Origin: Candidatus Rhodoferax bjergmarkensis
GTDB lineage: Bacteria > Pseudomonadota > Gammaproteobacteria > Burkholderiales > Burkholderiaceae_C
Assembly (NCBI GenBank): GCA_016708345.1
Contig: JADJFX010000018.1
Span: forward strand, 1-32,502
Length of the DNA: 32,502 nucleotides
Direction of reading: 5' to 3'
Made by a program: the position numbers and the translations under genes. Position 1 is the first letter of the stretch. The number at the start of each line of letters is the position of its first letter. The notes under the pieces are model-generated. The model was not told the origin of the DNA, did no database searches, and saw nothing but the letters and a program-made list of their open reading frames with translations. Shown here in pieces: positions 22,735 through 30,735 of the stretch.

Positions 22735-23868
22735 ATGGACATGCCAAGTTTGTTTCCCCAAAGTGAATTTCCAGAGGATGCGGAGCCATATGGTGTCAAT
22801 GACCATCTGGCAGAGTTATCCAAGACCGGATACAGCTATCTGAAAAAAGGGGTTCTGGACGAGGCGGAGAAGGCATTTCACAAAATCCTGGCCATCAGTC
22901 CGACCAACAGCTACGGTCTGACGGGGTTGGGCGATGTCTACCGCCGCAGGGGTAACAAGTCACGGGCCATGGCCTACTACCAGCAATGCCTGGAAACGTC
23001 CCCGGAGAACAACCATGCCCTGCTAGGCATGGCTGATTGCTACAAAAGCAGCAACCAGGTGGATAAAGCCCTTGCCATCTGGGAAAAGTACCTGAGCACC
23101 CATGACAAGAGCATTTCCGTACTGACACGGGTGGCCGATGCCCACCGCAAGCTCAAGAACTTTGAAAAAGCCAAGCAAACGTACCTGCGGGTTCTGTCCA
23201 TTGACGAAAGCAACACCTACACCCTGATTGGCCTTGGGTACCTGTATTACGACTTCAAGGACTACCGCGCGGCCCTTGCGAGCTGGGAAAAAGTCTATGC
23301 CATTGACTCCAAGCGCGTGGATGTGCGCGTGCTGACGGGTCTTGGCAATTGCCATCGCAAGCTCAGGAACTACCGGGAAGGGCTTTTTTACTTTGAACAG
23401 GTTCTGGCTGTTGATAAAAAAAACTTCTTCGCGCTCTTTGGCATTGCGGATTGCTACCGTGGCATGGACCAGATGGAAAAGTCACTGGAGTACTGGAACT
23501 ACATCCTGGCCGATGACTTGGCCAACAAGGTCATCCTGACGCGCGCGGGCGATGCCTTGCGCCACCTGGGGCGCTTTGTCGAGTCCGAGCAACATTACCG
23601 CCGGGCGCTGGATGTCAATTTCGACGTTTACGCCGTACTGGGGCTGGCACTGGTGCTCAAAGAGCAAGGGCGTTATGCCGATGCCATTGAGAGTCTCAAC
23701 AGCGCCATGAAGCACGACCCCAACAATGCACGCATCTACACCGAGCTTGCCGAATGTCAGCTGTCCATGGGTCGGCGCGATGCCGCTTTGGAGACTTTGC
23801 GGCTACTCCAACGCAGGGGAATAAGCAACAGTCAGATTGACGCAATGTTGAGCAAAATCGAAAATTAG
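22735..23868 (+). CDS. Tetratricopeptide repeat protein
   Basis: This 377-residue protein is made of about ten TPR units from residue 25 on, such as AEKAFHKILAISPTNSYGLT, AMAYYQQCLETSPENNHALL and AIESLNSAMKHDPNNARIYT. TPR arrays hold protein partners together. No signal peptide or membrane segment is seen, so it is probably cytoplasmic. The start ATG 22735 is behind AAAAGGAGTCAGTTAGCC, a strong ribosome site. It lies 99 bases before the MshEN/leader-motif gene and could scaffold that system. Confidence 0.92.
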   Translation: MDMPSLFPQSEFPEDAEPYGVNDHLAELSKTGYSYLKKGVLDEAEKAFHKILAISPTNSYGLTGLGDVYRRRGNKSRAMAYYQQCLETSPENNHALLGMADCYKSSNQVDKALAIWEKYLSTHDKSISVLTRVADAHRKLKNFEKAKQTYLRVLSIDESNTYTLIGLGYLYYDFKDYRAALASWEKVYAIDSKRVDVRVLTGLGNCHRKLRNYREGLFYFEQVLAVDKKNFFALFGIADCYRGMDQMEKSLEYWNYILADDLANKVILTRAGDALRHLGRFVESEQHYRRALDVNFDVYAVLGLALVLKEQGRYADAIESLNSAMKHDPNNARIYTELAECQLSMGRRDAALETLRLLQRRGISNSQIDAMLSKIEN

Positions 23869-23967
23869 GGAGCAATGCCAAGAATCAAAGTTGTTGCCTG
23901 GGTGAAAGGTTCCTAACATTGGCGCGTGTTCTGGTTTCTATTCACTATCAAAAGAACGGTGTAAATC

Positions 23968-24735
23968 ATGGAATGGGCCAAAAAAAGTAATCAAAAAACC
24001 TTACTCGGTCAATTGCTGGTCAACAAGAAACTGATCTCGCAAGAGCAGTTGGATTGGGCCATTGAGCAACAGAAAAAAACGGGCCAGCGTCTCGGCGACG
24101 TGGTTACCGAGCTGAACCTGATTTCCAGGAATCAGGTTGATGCAGTTTTGCGCAAGCAACGCGCCATGCGGCTTGCAGCCTCTGTGGTCACCGCATTGCT
24201 GGGGCCGATCCCGGTCTATGCATCCGCAGCTACGGCTCCTGTGGCACCCATGGCAACCCAAAGTGCCCACAACACCCAGAAGGCTGGTGGGTTGCGTGTC
24301 ATGTCGGACAAGGAAATGTCCGAGACGACGGGTCAGGGGGTTCTGGAAGACACACTTGGCGATCTGATGAGTGTGATGAACAACAAGTTCAGCTACAACA
24401 ATGCCGTCCAGGCATCGCTGGATCAACAGCTTGGAATTGCCAAGAAATCCGATTCCGGTCTGAAAACTCTGGGGACAATGGCAAAACTGATGAATCCGCT
24501 ACTGATGATGTTCAGTTACGACTTCAGCATCAAGGATGTGGTTTATTCCACGGAAGGATCAGCGCCTGTCATCAACAAGGACGGATCCATCACATTGAGC
24601 ATGCCAAGCACCATCGGTCAGATCCGGTTTGACAACATCCGGGTGCGGGGCAATACCACCGGTCCGACCTTTGGCAGCATCGCCATCAACGACATTGACA
24701 TGCGGGGCACAACGCTTACGATCAAGGCACGTTAG
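23968..24735 (+). CDS. MshEN-like domain, membrane segment and GG-leader-like motif protein
   Basis: This 255-residue protein has three parts. Residues 12-64 are an MshEN-type pair of 24-residue motifs with a 5-residue spacer (LLGQLLVNKKLISQEQLDWA...; KKTGQ; RLGDVVTELNLISRNQVDAV), the arrangement that binds cyclic di-GMP in MshE; the first motif has Leu where Arg is usual. Residues ~68-92 are hydrophobic and could be a membrane anchor or an internal signal. Then comes LRVMSDKEMSETTGQG (109-124), a double-glycine-leader-like motif, and a beta-type domain ending GSIAINDIDMRGTTLTI as in the DUF6160-like proteins. It leads the exported-protein run (24772, 25576). I know no described protein with this arrangement. 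Confidence 0.85.
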   Translation: MEWAKKSNQKTLLGQLLVNKKLISQEQLDWAIEQQKKTGQRLGDVVTELNLISRNQVDAVLRKQRAMRLAASVVTALLGPIPVYASAATAPVAPMATQSAHNTQKAGGLRVMSDKEMSETTGQGVLEDTLGDLMSVMNNKFSYNNAVQASLDQQLGIAKKSDSGLKTLGTMAKLMNPLLMMFSYDFSIKDVVYSTEGSAPVINKDGSITLSMPSTIGQIRFDNIRVRGNTTGPTFGSIAINDIDMRGTTLTIKAR

Positions 24736-24771
24736 CAGTACACTGTTTTCAACAAACGAGACACCAGGCCC

Positions 24772-25572
24772 ATGAACCACTCAAGCTCGCCACGCCTTCG
24801 CAGGTATTTTTCTCTCCTGGCATGCGCCGGGCTTTTGTGTGCAGCCTCTGTTCATGCCAAGCGGGTTACCCTGACAGACCATGAAATGTCCGAGGTGAAC
24901 GCCCAGGGGCTTTTTATCCTCGAAAACAGCAACTACGGTGGGCTGGATTTCTCCAAGATCGCGCTGGATGCCGATGTGGATCTAAGCGCCAATTTCCGGA
25001 ACATGCTTCTTGGCACCAATGCCACCGGGGTGTCCGATATCCATATTTCCGATTTGCAATTTGGCCGCAGCGATGGTGATGAAGCCAACCGATTGGTAAA
25101 AATCAGCAATCCCTACATCCAGTTCATCTACAACAAGCCGCTGAATGCCCCCACGCAGGTGGTTGGCATCCGCCTCGGATTCGATGGAATTTCTGGCGAT
25201 GTCGGCTTCCTGGGGAAAGTCATCAGCGGCTCCATGTACGTGGATGGAACCGGCACAGCCGTGAACGGCATCCTCGATGCAACCGGAAAACAATGGACCG
25301 GCAGCACCGCGCCTTGTATCGCCACTGCCACCTGCGGAACCACCAATTACATCAACCTTGCACAGCTTGGCGCCATCACGGCAGGCAATACCAGCGGGCC
25401 AAGTCGGGATTTCTGGATTTCCGCCCTGATGCAGCCTGTGCAGTTCGAAGCACCCAAAAACTCTGGTTTGACTGACCCGCCCATTGCCCAAGCCGGATAT
25501 TGGTTGAACTGGCGTGACAGGTTGATTGCGCTAAGCGCCCAATTACCGTCCAACAAGGCTCCAGGACGGTAA
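24772..25572 (+). CDS. Exported protein with leader-like motif LTDHEMSEVNAQG
   Basis: This 266-residue protein has a signal peptide (1-29, ending ASVHA) and then at once VTLTDHEMSEVNAQG (32-46), a weaker version of the GG-leader-like motif found in its neighbours. The rest is beta-rich with DIHISDLQFGRSD and IRLGFDGISGDVGFLGKVIS, and holds two Cys (CIATATC) that may form a disulfide. It resembles DUF6160-type proteins in layout but is larger. It starts 37 bases after the MshEN-type gene and the next gene begins 4 bases after its stop, so the genes are cotranscribed. A defective copy is at 1-737. Confidence 0.82.
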   Translation: MNHSSSPRLRRYFSLLACAGLLCAASVHAKRVTLTDHEMSEVNAQGLFILENSNYGGLDFSKIALDADVDLSANFRNMLLGTNATGVSDIHISDLQFGRSDGDEANRLVKISNPYIQFIYNKPLNAPTQVVGIRLGFDGISGDVGFLGKVISGSMYVDGTGTAVNGILDATGKQWTGSTAPCIATATCGTTNYINLAQLGAITAGNTSGPSRDFWISALMQPVQFEAPKNSGLTDPPIAQAGYWLNWRDRLIALSAQLPSNKAPGR

Positions 25573-25575
25573 GCC

Positions 25576-26385
25576 ATGACTACCCCCTTACCCACATCAA
25601 TTCGGAGGCTTGTAGGGGCTGTAATGCTGCTTGCCGGGCCTTCCTTGATTGCCAATGCCGCTGGACTCAAGGTTTTGAGCGAGGAAGACCTGTCAAAAGA
25701 GGTCGGTCGTGATGGTCTGAGCTTTGCCACGTCGTTGCAAGTGGACGTTGGCTCGTATGTTTTCACTCCCTACGACGCAGCCGCATTGCGGCATGAAAAC
25801 ATCACGGTCAGAGGAACATTCCTGTCGGAATTTGATGTTTTTCAGAGTAGTGTCGGCGGTGCGGACATCGGCTCCTGGTCTGTTCCCGAATCCAGCAACG
25901 CCAGCCCGCTGCAAATCGAATACGACCTGGTTGTTTCTGCCGATGGCAGGAGTCTGGGCACGGCCGTGACCTACAAGGACTTTGTGCCGAAGGGCAGCAA
26001 ATTCGAGTTCTCGACCGGGCCAAGCGGCGGTGTTGATCTTGGTTGGGCCACGAAACTGTCCATCGGACAACTCCTGTTGAGTCCCAATGGTCGTACGGAC
26101 ACGGCTGGCCAGATGGAAATCAGCGGGATCAAGGTGGAAGGCAGTGAAACCCCAGGATCTCCCTGGGTGATTGCGAACCTGAAGACACAATCCGGCAAGT
26201 TTCGTCTTCCGGTCGGCTCCGACGGCGAATCCCGCCTGAACCTTGGCGTTGACTGGCCCGTGGGCGCCGACGCCGCAACCGGCAGGCTTTCCATCGACAA
26301 GGTGGCATTCAGCAACGGCACCAATCTGGGCAGCAGCAGCATCGGCTCGATGCAGATTCAGTACATGAACATCAAGTTCAGGTGA
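25576..26385 (+). CDS. Exported protein with leader-like motif LSEEDLSKEVGRDG
   Basis: This 269-residue protein has a signal peptide (1-28, ending LIANA) and then LKVLSEEDLSKEVGRDG (31-47), the closest match here to the LSxxELxxIxGG leader pattern. LQVDVGSYVFTPYD follows and parallels LNIDVGSFVYTDTD in the DUF6160-like proteins at 12030 and 18297. The body is beta-rich with GLy/Ser/Asp turns and ends GSMQIQYMNIKFR. It would be exported and could be cut at the motif by the C39 enzyme of the same cluster. The start overlaps the upstream gene's ribosomal exit (ATG 4 bases after the stop). A damaged copy is at 741-1551 and a 3'-end relic at 28138. Confidence 0.85.
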   Translation: MTTPLPTSIRRLVGAVMLLAGPSLIANAAGLKVLSEEDLSKEVGRDGLSFATSLQVDVGSYVFTPYDAAALRHENITVRGTFLSEFDVFQSSVGGADIGSWSVPESSNASPLQIEYDLVVSADGRSLGTAVTYKDFVPKGSKFEFSTGPSGGVDLGWATKLSIGQLLLSPNGRTDTAGQMEISGIKVEGSETPGSPWVIANLKTQSGKFRLPVGSDGESRLNLGVDWPVGADAATGRLSIDKVAFSNGTNLGSSSIGSMQIQYMNIKFR

Positions 26386-26386
26386 T

Positions 26387-26443
26387 ATTTCCTAAAAAGA
26401 TAGCTGCTTTCGCTCTATCCATGGGCTTTAGAGCCATATTTCA
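26387..26443 (+). repeat. Comamonadaceae-type intergenic repeat (right copy of 1554)
   Basis: Identical in core to the element at 1554-1610 and placed identically between the leader-motif gene and DUF29. Confidence 0.75.
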
Positions 26444-26449
26444 TCGGTA

Positions 26450-26887
26450 ATGAAAACACGTTACGAAACGGATGTTGTTGCCTGGGCCAAGGAACAAGCC
26501 AGTTTCATTCGCAGCGGACAGTTCGGCATGCTCGACCTGGAACACCTGGCACAGGAGATAGAGGACGTGGGAAAGAGCGAGCAGCGCGAACTGGCAAGCC
26601 GCATGGCTGTGCTCCTGGCCCATTTGCTCAAATGGCAGTTCCAACCAGGCAAACGCAGCAAAAGCTGGGAATTCACCATCCGCACCCAGCGCAAAGAGGT
26701 TTGCTACCTTCTCAAGGAAGCCCCAAGCCTTCAAACAAAATTCGATGATGGGCAATGGGTCGAAATCGTCTGGGCAAAGGCAAAAGGCATTGCTGAGTCA
26801 GAAACCGGACTTGACCTGGACGTGTTCCCGGAAACATTGCCATGGTTTGTTAACGATGTACTCGCAGAGAACTGGCTTCCGGCTTGA
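26450..26887 (+). CDS. DUF29 family protein (right copy)
   Basis: This 145-residue protein differs from the left copy at 1616 by a few substitutions (Q for R near residue 62, L for I near 83, FVNDVLAENWLPA at the end). Same family features, same flanking repeats. See the left copy for the domain description. Confidence 0.9.
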   Translation: MKTRYETDVVAWAKEQASFIRSGQFGMLDLEHLAQEIEDVGKSEQRELASRMAVLLAHLLKWQFQPGKRSKSWEFTIRTQRKEVCYLLKEAPSLQTKFDDGQWVEIVWAKAKGIAESETGLDLDVFPETLPWFVNDVLAENWLPA

Positions 26888-26945
26888 ATATTCCTAAAAA
26901 GATAGCTGTATCCGCTCTATCCATAAGACTTTCAGCCGTATTTTA
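26888..26945 (+). repeat. Comamonadaceae-type intergenic repeat (right copy of 2055)
   Basis: Same position and nearly the same sequence as the element at 2055-2112. The gene-free stretch 26946-27216 that follows matches 2113-2384 apart from scattered substitutions and a 2-base deletion near 27080. Confidence 0.7.
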
Positions 26946-27216
26946 CGTGTGAATACTGGCATAAACGTTGGAAATTTGCCAGCGCCACAAGGGCTTAACA
27001 ACTATTTCAAGCCACCTACGATTGCCATCTGCGCAACTTTACGTTGGTGGCCGCATCCAGGGCACTGCTCTCGTTACCTTTAGTGTCGAAAAACATTACA
27101 TCTTGGTGTAGTTATTTATGACATGCACATGTAACACATTGATTATTCAATGTATTTAATAACGGTACGCTTTATGCTTCTGACAGCGCCAAGAAAGTTA
27201 AATTTAGGATTTCGAT

Positions 27217-28083
27217 ATGAAGACATTTGCAAAAGCGCTCACCAGCCTAGCCGCCGTTGCTGCAACATTGGCGTTCACCCCGGTGCATGCCGTGGTGGTG
27301 ACATTTGGCGGTCAAAACACCAACGTTGCCGGTGGAGACTACTCCGGATTAACCAGCAACTATGTCCCCGTTTCGAATATTGTGGATCCTTCGACCGGCT
27401 ATTTCATCGAAACCTTTGACGCCGCAACAGCCAACCCCTGGTTGAATGGAGGCCAGCCTGGCACTACTGCTCTCCATCCAGGTGCCAATATGAATATTCA
27501 ACAGGGTGCCGGTTGCTCGATCAACTCTTATGGCACCTTGTCAATCACTGCGGATGGGGGTGGCTTCGCGGTTCGCGACGGCTCAGCAAACTATGCTGCA
27601 ACGCCCGCCAATGACAGCACTTGTTTTGGCTATGGCCCGCAACAGGGTGGCACACTTCCCGCCAGCGTCAAGGTTGACTACACGACGTTCCTGGGGGCAT
27701 CTGGTGCCAAGATAAATTACTTGGGCGTGTACTACGGATCCATCGACAACTATAACAACATTGCCTTCTACGGAACCAATGGGAACTTGCTGCAAATCGC
27801 TGGGGGGTTACTGGCAGATGGACTTATTACCGGTGCTGAAATTCTGGCAGCTAATGGAGGCCATACTGGAAACCAGACGCAGCCTGGTTCCAACGTGTAT
27901 GTCAACTTAGCGTTTGCCCCTGGTGAAGAATTTACAGCATTCGAATTTCGGACCACGGGCGTAGCCTTTGAGTTCGACAACGTGGTCGTTGGCATCAACA
28001 ATCGTACCCCCGAACCAGCATCTCTCGCCCTGCTAGGCATTGGTCTAGTTGGACTGGCCGCATCACGTCGCCGTAAAAACTGA
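27217..28083 (+). CDS. PEP-CTERM sorted exported protein (intact copy)
   Basis: This 288-residue protein has a signal peptide (1-25, ending PVHA), a Gly/Asn/Thr-rich beta domain with two Cys (GAGCSINSYG and DSTCFGYG), a strand pair ending EFTAFEFRTTGVAFEFDNVV typical of PEP-CTERM proteins, and a complete tail TPEPASLALLGIGLVGLAAS, then RRRKN. The tail directs processing by an exosortase, which is not encoded here. The ribosome site is in AAAGTTAAATTTAGGATTTC. The left copy at 2385 has a frameshift in place of the FRTT codons. Confidence 0.92.
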   Translation: MKTFAKALTSLAAVAATLAFTPVHAVVVTFGGQNTNVAGGDYSGLTSNYVPVSNIVDPSTGYFIETFDAATANPWLNGGQPGTTALHPGANMNIQQGAGCSINSYGTLSITADGGGFAVRDGSANYAATPANDSTCFGYGPQQGGTLPASVKVDYTTFLGASGAKINYLGVYYGSIDNYNNIAFYGTNGNLLQIAGGLLADGLITGAEILAANGGHTGNQTQPGSNVYVNLAFAPGEEFTAFEFRTTGVAFEFDNVVVGINNRTPEPASLALLGIGLVGLAASRRRKN

Positions 28084-28137
28084 AATCGGTCTGGAAGACG
28101 GACGTGGATCAAAGTGTTACCTGGGTTTGAACCACGT

Positions 28138-28170
28138 CAGATTCAGTACCTGAACATCAAGTTCAGGTGA
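28138..28170 (+). pseudogene. Relic of the 3' end of a leader-motif protein gene (right copy)
   Basis: Codons for QIQYLNIKFR-stop, as at 3375-3407, without the rest of the gene. The ~60 bases in front of the left relic (AAGCACGCCAATCACTGGTG...) are missing here. Confidence 0.6.
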
Positions 28171-28200
28171 CCACCGGTTCACCATCCGGCTTTCTTGTTA

Positions 28201-28256
28201 TTCCTAAAAAGATAGCTGTATCCGCTATATCCATAAGGATTTCAGCCGTATTTTCC
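28201..28256 (+). repeat. Comamonadaceae-type intergenic repeat (single unit)
   Basis: Corresponds to the first unit of the tandem at 3438. The second unit and the origin repeats seen at 3565-3949 are absent; the sequence jumps into a rep remnant near 28285. Confidence 0.7.
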
Positions 28257-28309
28257 ATGTAAAACTGGCATGCGCCCGGAAATTATGGGCTCACAGTGGC
28301 ATTGAAAAA

Positions 28310-28816
28310 TCATATGGTTTTGTTTTTCTGACTGGTGATGTTGCCATTGGCTATGTCGGTTTCCGGCATCCAAAGCTCGGTCATGAACGCCGTTATTGAA
28401 GCCCCTAGCTCAAATTCCAGGCTTTTTGTCTCGACTGCCTCAGTTGTCACCAACGCTAGTAACAAGCAAGGGATTGACCCGTAAGTCAATCCCTTGCTCG
28501 GCGGTGCCAAAAGCGTGAGGGTGTAGGGGCCATTCTTTCTCTCGAAATATGTCCCCGCAACCATCTTGTGTGGCAATGTGGCCTGAACCATTGCCCGTGC
28601 CATGTTTCAATCCACGCCCCTAAAGGGGCGAATTTGGAAGAGGTTACCCATCCCCCAAACGAATTCTATTCCCATGGTTTCAAACCGAAGTTGGTTTTTG
28701 ATTAACCCCAGCGCTCCAGCGTCCTGCGCTGATTCGGTTTCGATGGCAACGGCCTGGTTGATGAGCCGTTCGATGGATGGTTTGATAGTGGTTTTCATGC
28801 CCACAACTGTACCCAT
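28310..28816 (-). pseudogene. Mosaic, truncated RepA_C initiator with a 99-base insertion
   Basis: From ATG 28816 the first ~37 residues match the intact initiator at 3959-4837 almost exactly. A 99-base insertion (28605-28703) follows, keeping the frame but bringing in a TGA. Beyond it, MARAMVQATLPHKMVAGTYF continues in frame and matches the family again, but at clearly lower identity (AGTYFERKNGPYTLTLLAPP against EGTYFERKNGNFTLSMLASP). The sequence stops after about residue 137 of the intact protein; the C-terminal half and the origin repeats are gone. It is a recombinant of two related rep genes and cannot make a full protein. Confidence 0.8.
28605..28703 (-). other. 99-base insertion in the rep remnant bearing a single CRISPR-repeat-like element
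   Basis: The insertion separates CATG (28601-28604) from AACCCC (28704), which are adjacent in the intact gene (4721-4730). On the minus strand its end reads CGCCCCTTTAGGGGCG then TGGATTGAAAC (28630-28604), the stem plus ATTGAAAC terminus typical of type I CRISPR repeats. Only one copy is present; a weak GGTTTGAAACC lies 70 bases away. Confidence 0.55.
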
Positions 28817-28889
28817 GACTGGTTGGCGTGCGTGTATATTCGGGAGAATTTTTACCAGTTAAAAGAGGCTAGAAAATGGTTCAAACGAT

Positions 28890-29673
28890 GTGCAAAGGTT
28901 GGTCAAGGTGTTAGGCGTACTGATCAGCATCTTTACCGCGATATCCATCGGTGTATCTGGCGTGTGGGTGATCCGTGGACCAAAAGACAAGCCAAAGGAA
29001 TTGTTTGAACTGCGTCAGCCAGCAAATCCTGGTGGTGCACAGACCCAGTCGCTCGTGATTGAGCCGGTGTCGGAGATCAAATACCGCAACATCATGCGCC
29101 AGGCTTATGACTACAGCTGCGGCTCGGCTGCCCTGGTAACCATACTGAATTACGACCTTGGCATCAAAGTCACCGAGCAAGACGCCATGGAAGGCATGAT
29201 GGAGCATGGCGAGAAGGAAAAAATCATTGAACGCCGTGGGTTTTCCCTGCTGGACATGAAACGCTATGTCGGAACGCTGGGCAAGAAGAGCGACGGCTTT
29301 CGTGGGGAAATCGCCGACCTGATGGAACTGAAAACCCCGGCCATCGTGCCCATTGACTACGGTGGTTTCAAGCATTTTGTCGTTTTGCGCGGCATACGCG
29401 ATGGACGCGTGTACATCGCCGACCCTTCTGCCGGGAACATCGTGTTTTCCATGAATGAATTTTTTAAGCTGGTGGGACAGAAATACGCTGTTCATCATCT
29501 ATCAGGACGACGACGATTCCTATCCTAAAAAACTGGCCCTGACCGACAAGGAACTGGGGGTGGTTGATATGGATCTGGTCAAAAATCAGGCGATACTCGC
29601 GCCCCTGAGCGATGCGATGCGGCTCAACCGACTGGTCAATGGCCGTGACGGAATTTCCATCCGCAATCGTTAA
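28890..29673 (+). pseudogene. C39 family peptidase, right copy with a frameshift
   Basis: Matches 4911-5693 with a few silent substitutions until 29460, where an extra T (GAATTTTTTAAGC) shifts the frame; the rest continues in the frame of 29455-29673. All catalytic residues lie before the shift. The extra base falls in a T-run near the low-quality right end and is probably an error. Confidence 0.8.
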
Positions 29674-29712
29674 AAAGCCCCTCCAATTCCCAAGCATTTC
29701 TGAAGGCAATCT

Positions 29713-30720
29713 ATGAAGTTTCGGCCTCTTTTCAGTCTTCTGGCCGCCACGTTGGCCGTATCAGCCCAGGCGCAAGATGCAGCAGCTCCTGCCAAAGCCG
29801 ACGCAGCCGCCGTGCGTGAAGCTCTTGGAAAACAAGAAAGCGATCCGGAGCAATCAGCAGAACTTTTGAAAACCACGCTGACATCCGTGGACAAAAAGTA
29901 CTCAATGATCAAGCGTGGCAACTTTCAATTCTCCTACGACCTGAGCTACACCTACAGAGAAGCCAGGACAGGATCAGTACCGACCTCCAGCTCCGGGAAT
30001 GCCACGCTTTTCAACATTGAGAACGACAACTCCACGGTTACCAATACGATTTCGGTTGACTATGGACTGCGTGACAATCTGACCGCCAACGTGGCGATTC
30101 CCGTCGTAAGCAAATACTCCCACACATCGTTGGTCGACAGCGTTACCCATTCCGTGGGTGATATTTCCCGTCGCGTGCGTTACCAACCCCTTTGAAACCA
30201 TGCCGGATGTTCCCTCGTTAACGGTGAGTGGCAGTGTTCGTATTCCAAGCGGTACAAGCCCTTACAAGGTCATATCGGGTGGTGGTCTTGCTACCGGCTC
30301 AGGAACAATCGGTTTCTCAGCGGGCATGAACGTCAGCAAGGTGGTCGATCCTGTGGCCTTGTTCGGTTCCTTGAATGTGAGTTACAGCCGTCCGGCAGAT
30401 GACAAGCCAGGTTCTCGGAAGCGCCTTCCTGACCAGTGGATCCCGGATTGAGCATGGGATTCGGTTTTGGCTTTGCTTTATGCCTTCTCGTACTCGATCA
30501 CACATCTTTCTCGTTCCAAGGTCGATATCCAGGGTCAAAGATGACATTTAGCAACGGGCAAACGGCTACGACCGCTACCCAGACATCCGCAACCATCGAG
30601 TTACGGTGTTGGCTACCGTATTTCGCCAAAACCACCATTAACACTTCGGTGGGAGTCGGGCTGACACCACCAAATTCTCCGAACCTCACATTGGGCCTCA
30701 ACTTCCCATTATCACTGTAG
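29713..30720 (+). pseudogene. Transporter-like beta-barrel protein, right copy with several frameshifts
   Basis: Corresponds to 5732-6742. Indels near 29955, 30033, 30190, 30402, 30437 and 30500 break the frame. The density of small indels points to poor sequence rather than evolution. Confidence 0.75.
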
Positions 30721-30735
30721 GCGGATAGACCGATC

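Noticed and set aside
28604..28690. A CRISPR array
   Set aside because: Only one good repeat-like unit is present. The second, GGTTTGAAACC, is a short palindrome and not a repeat copy, and no cas gene is near. Reported as a repeat-like element only.
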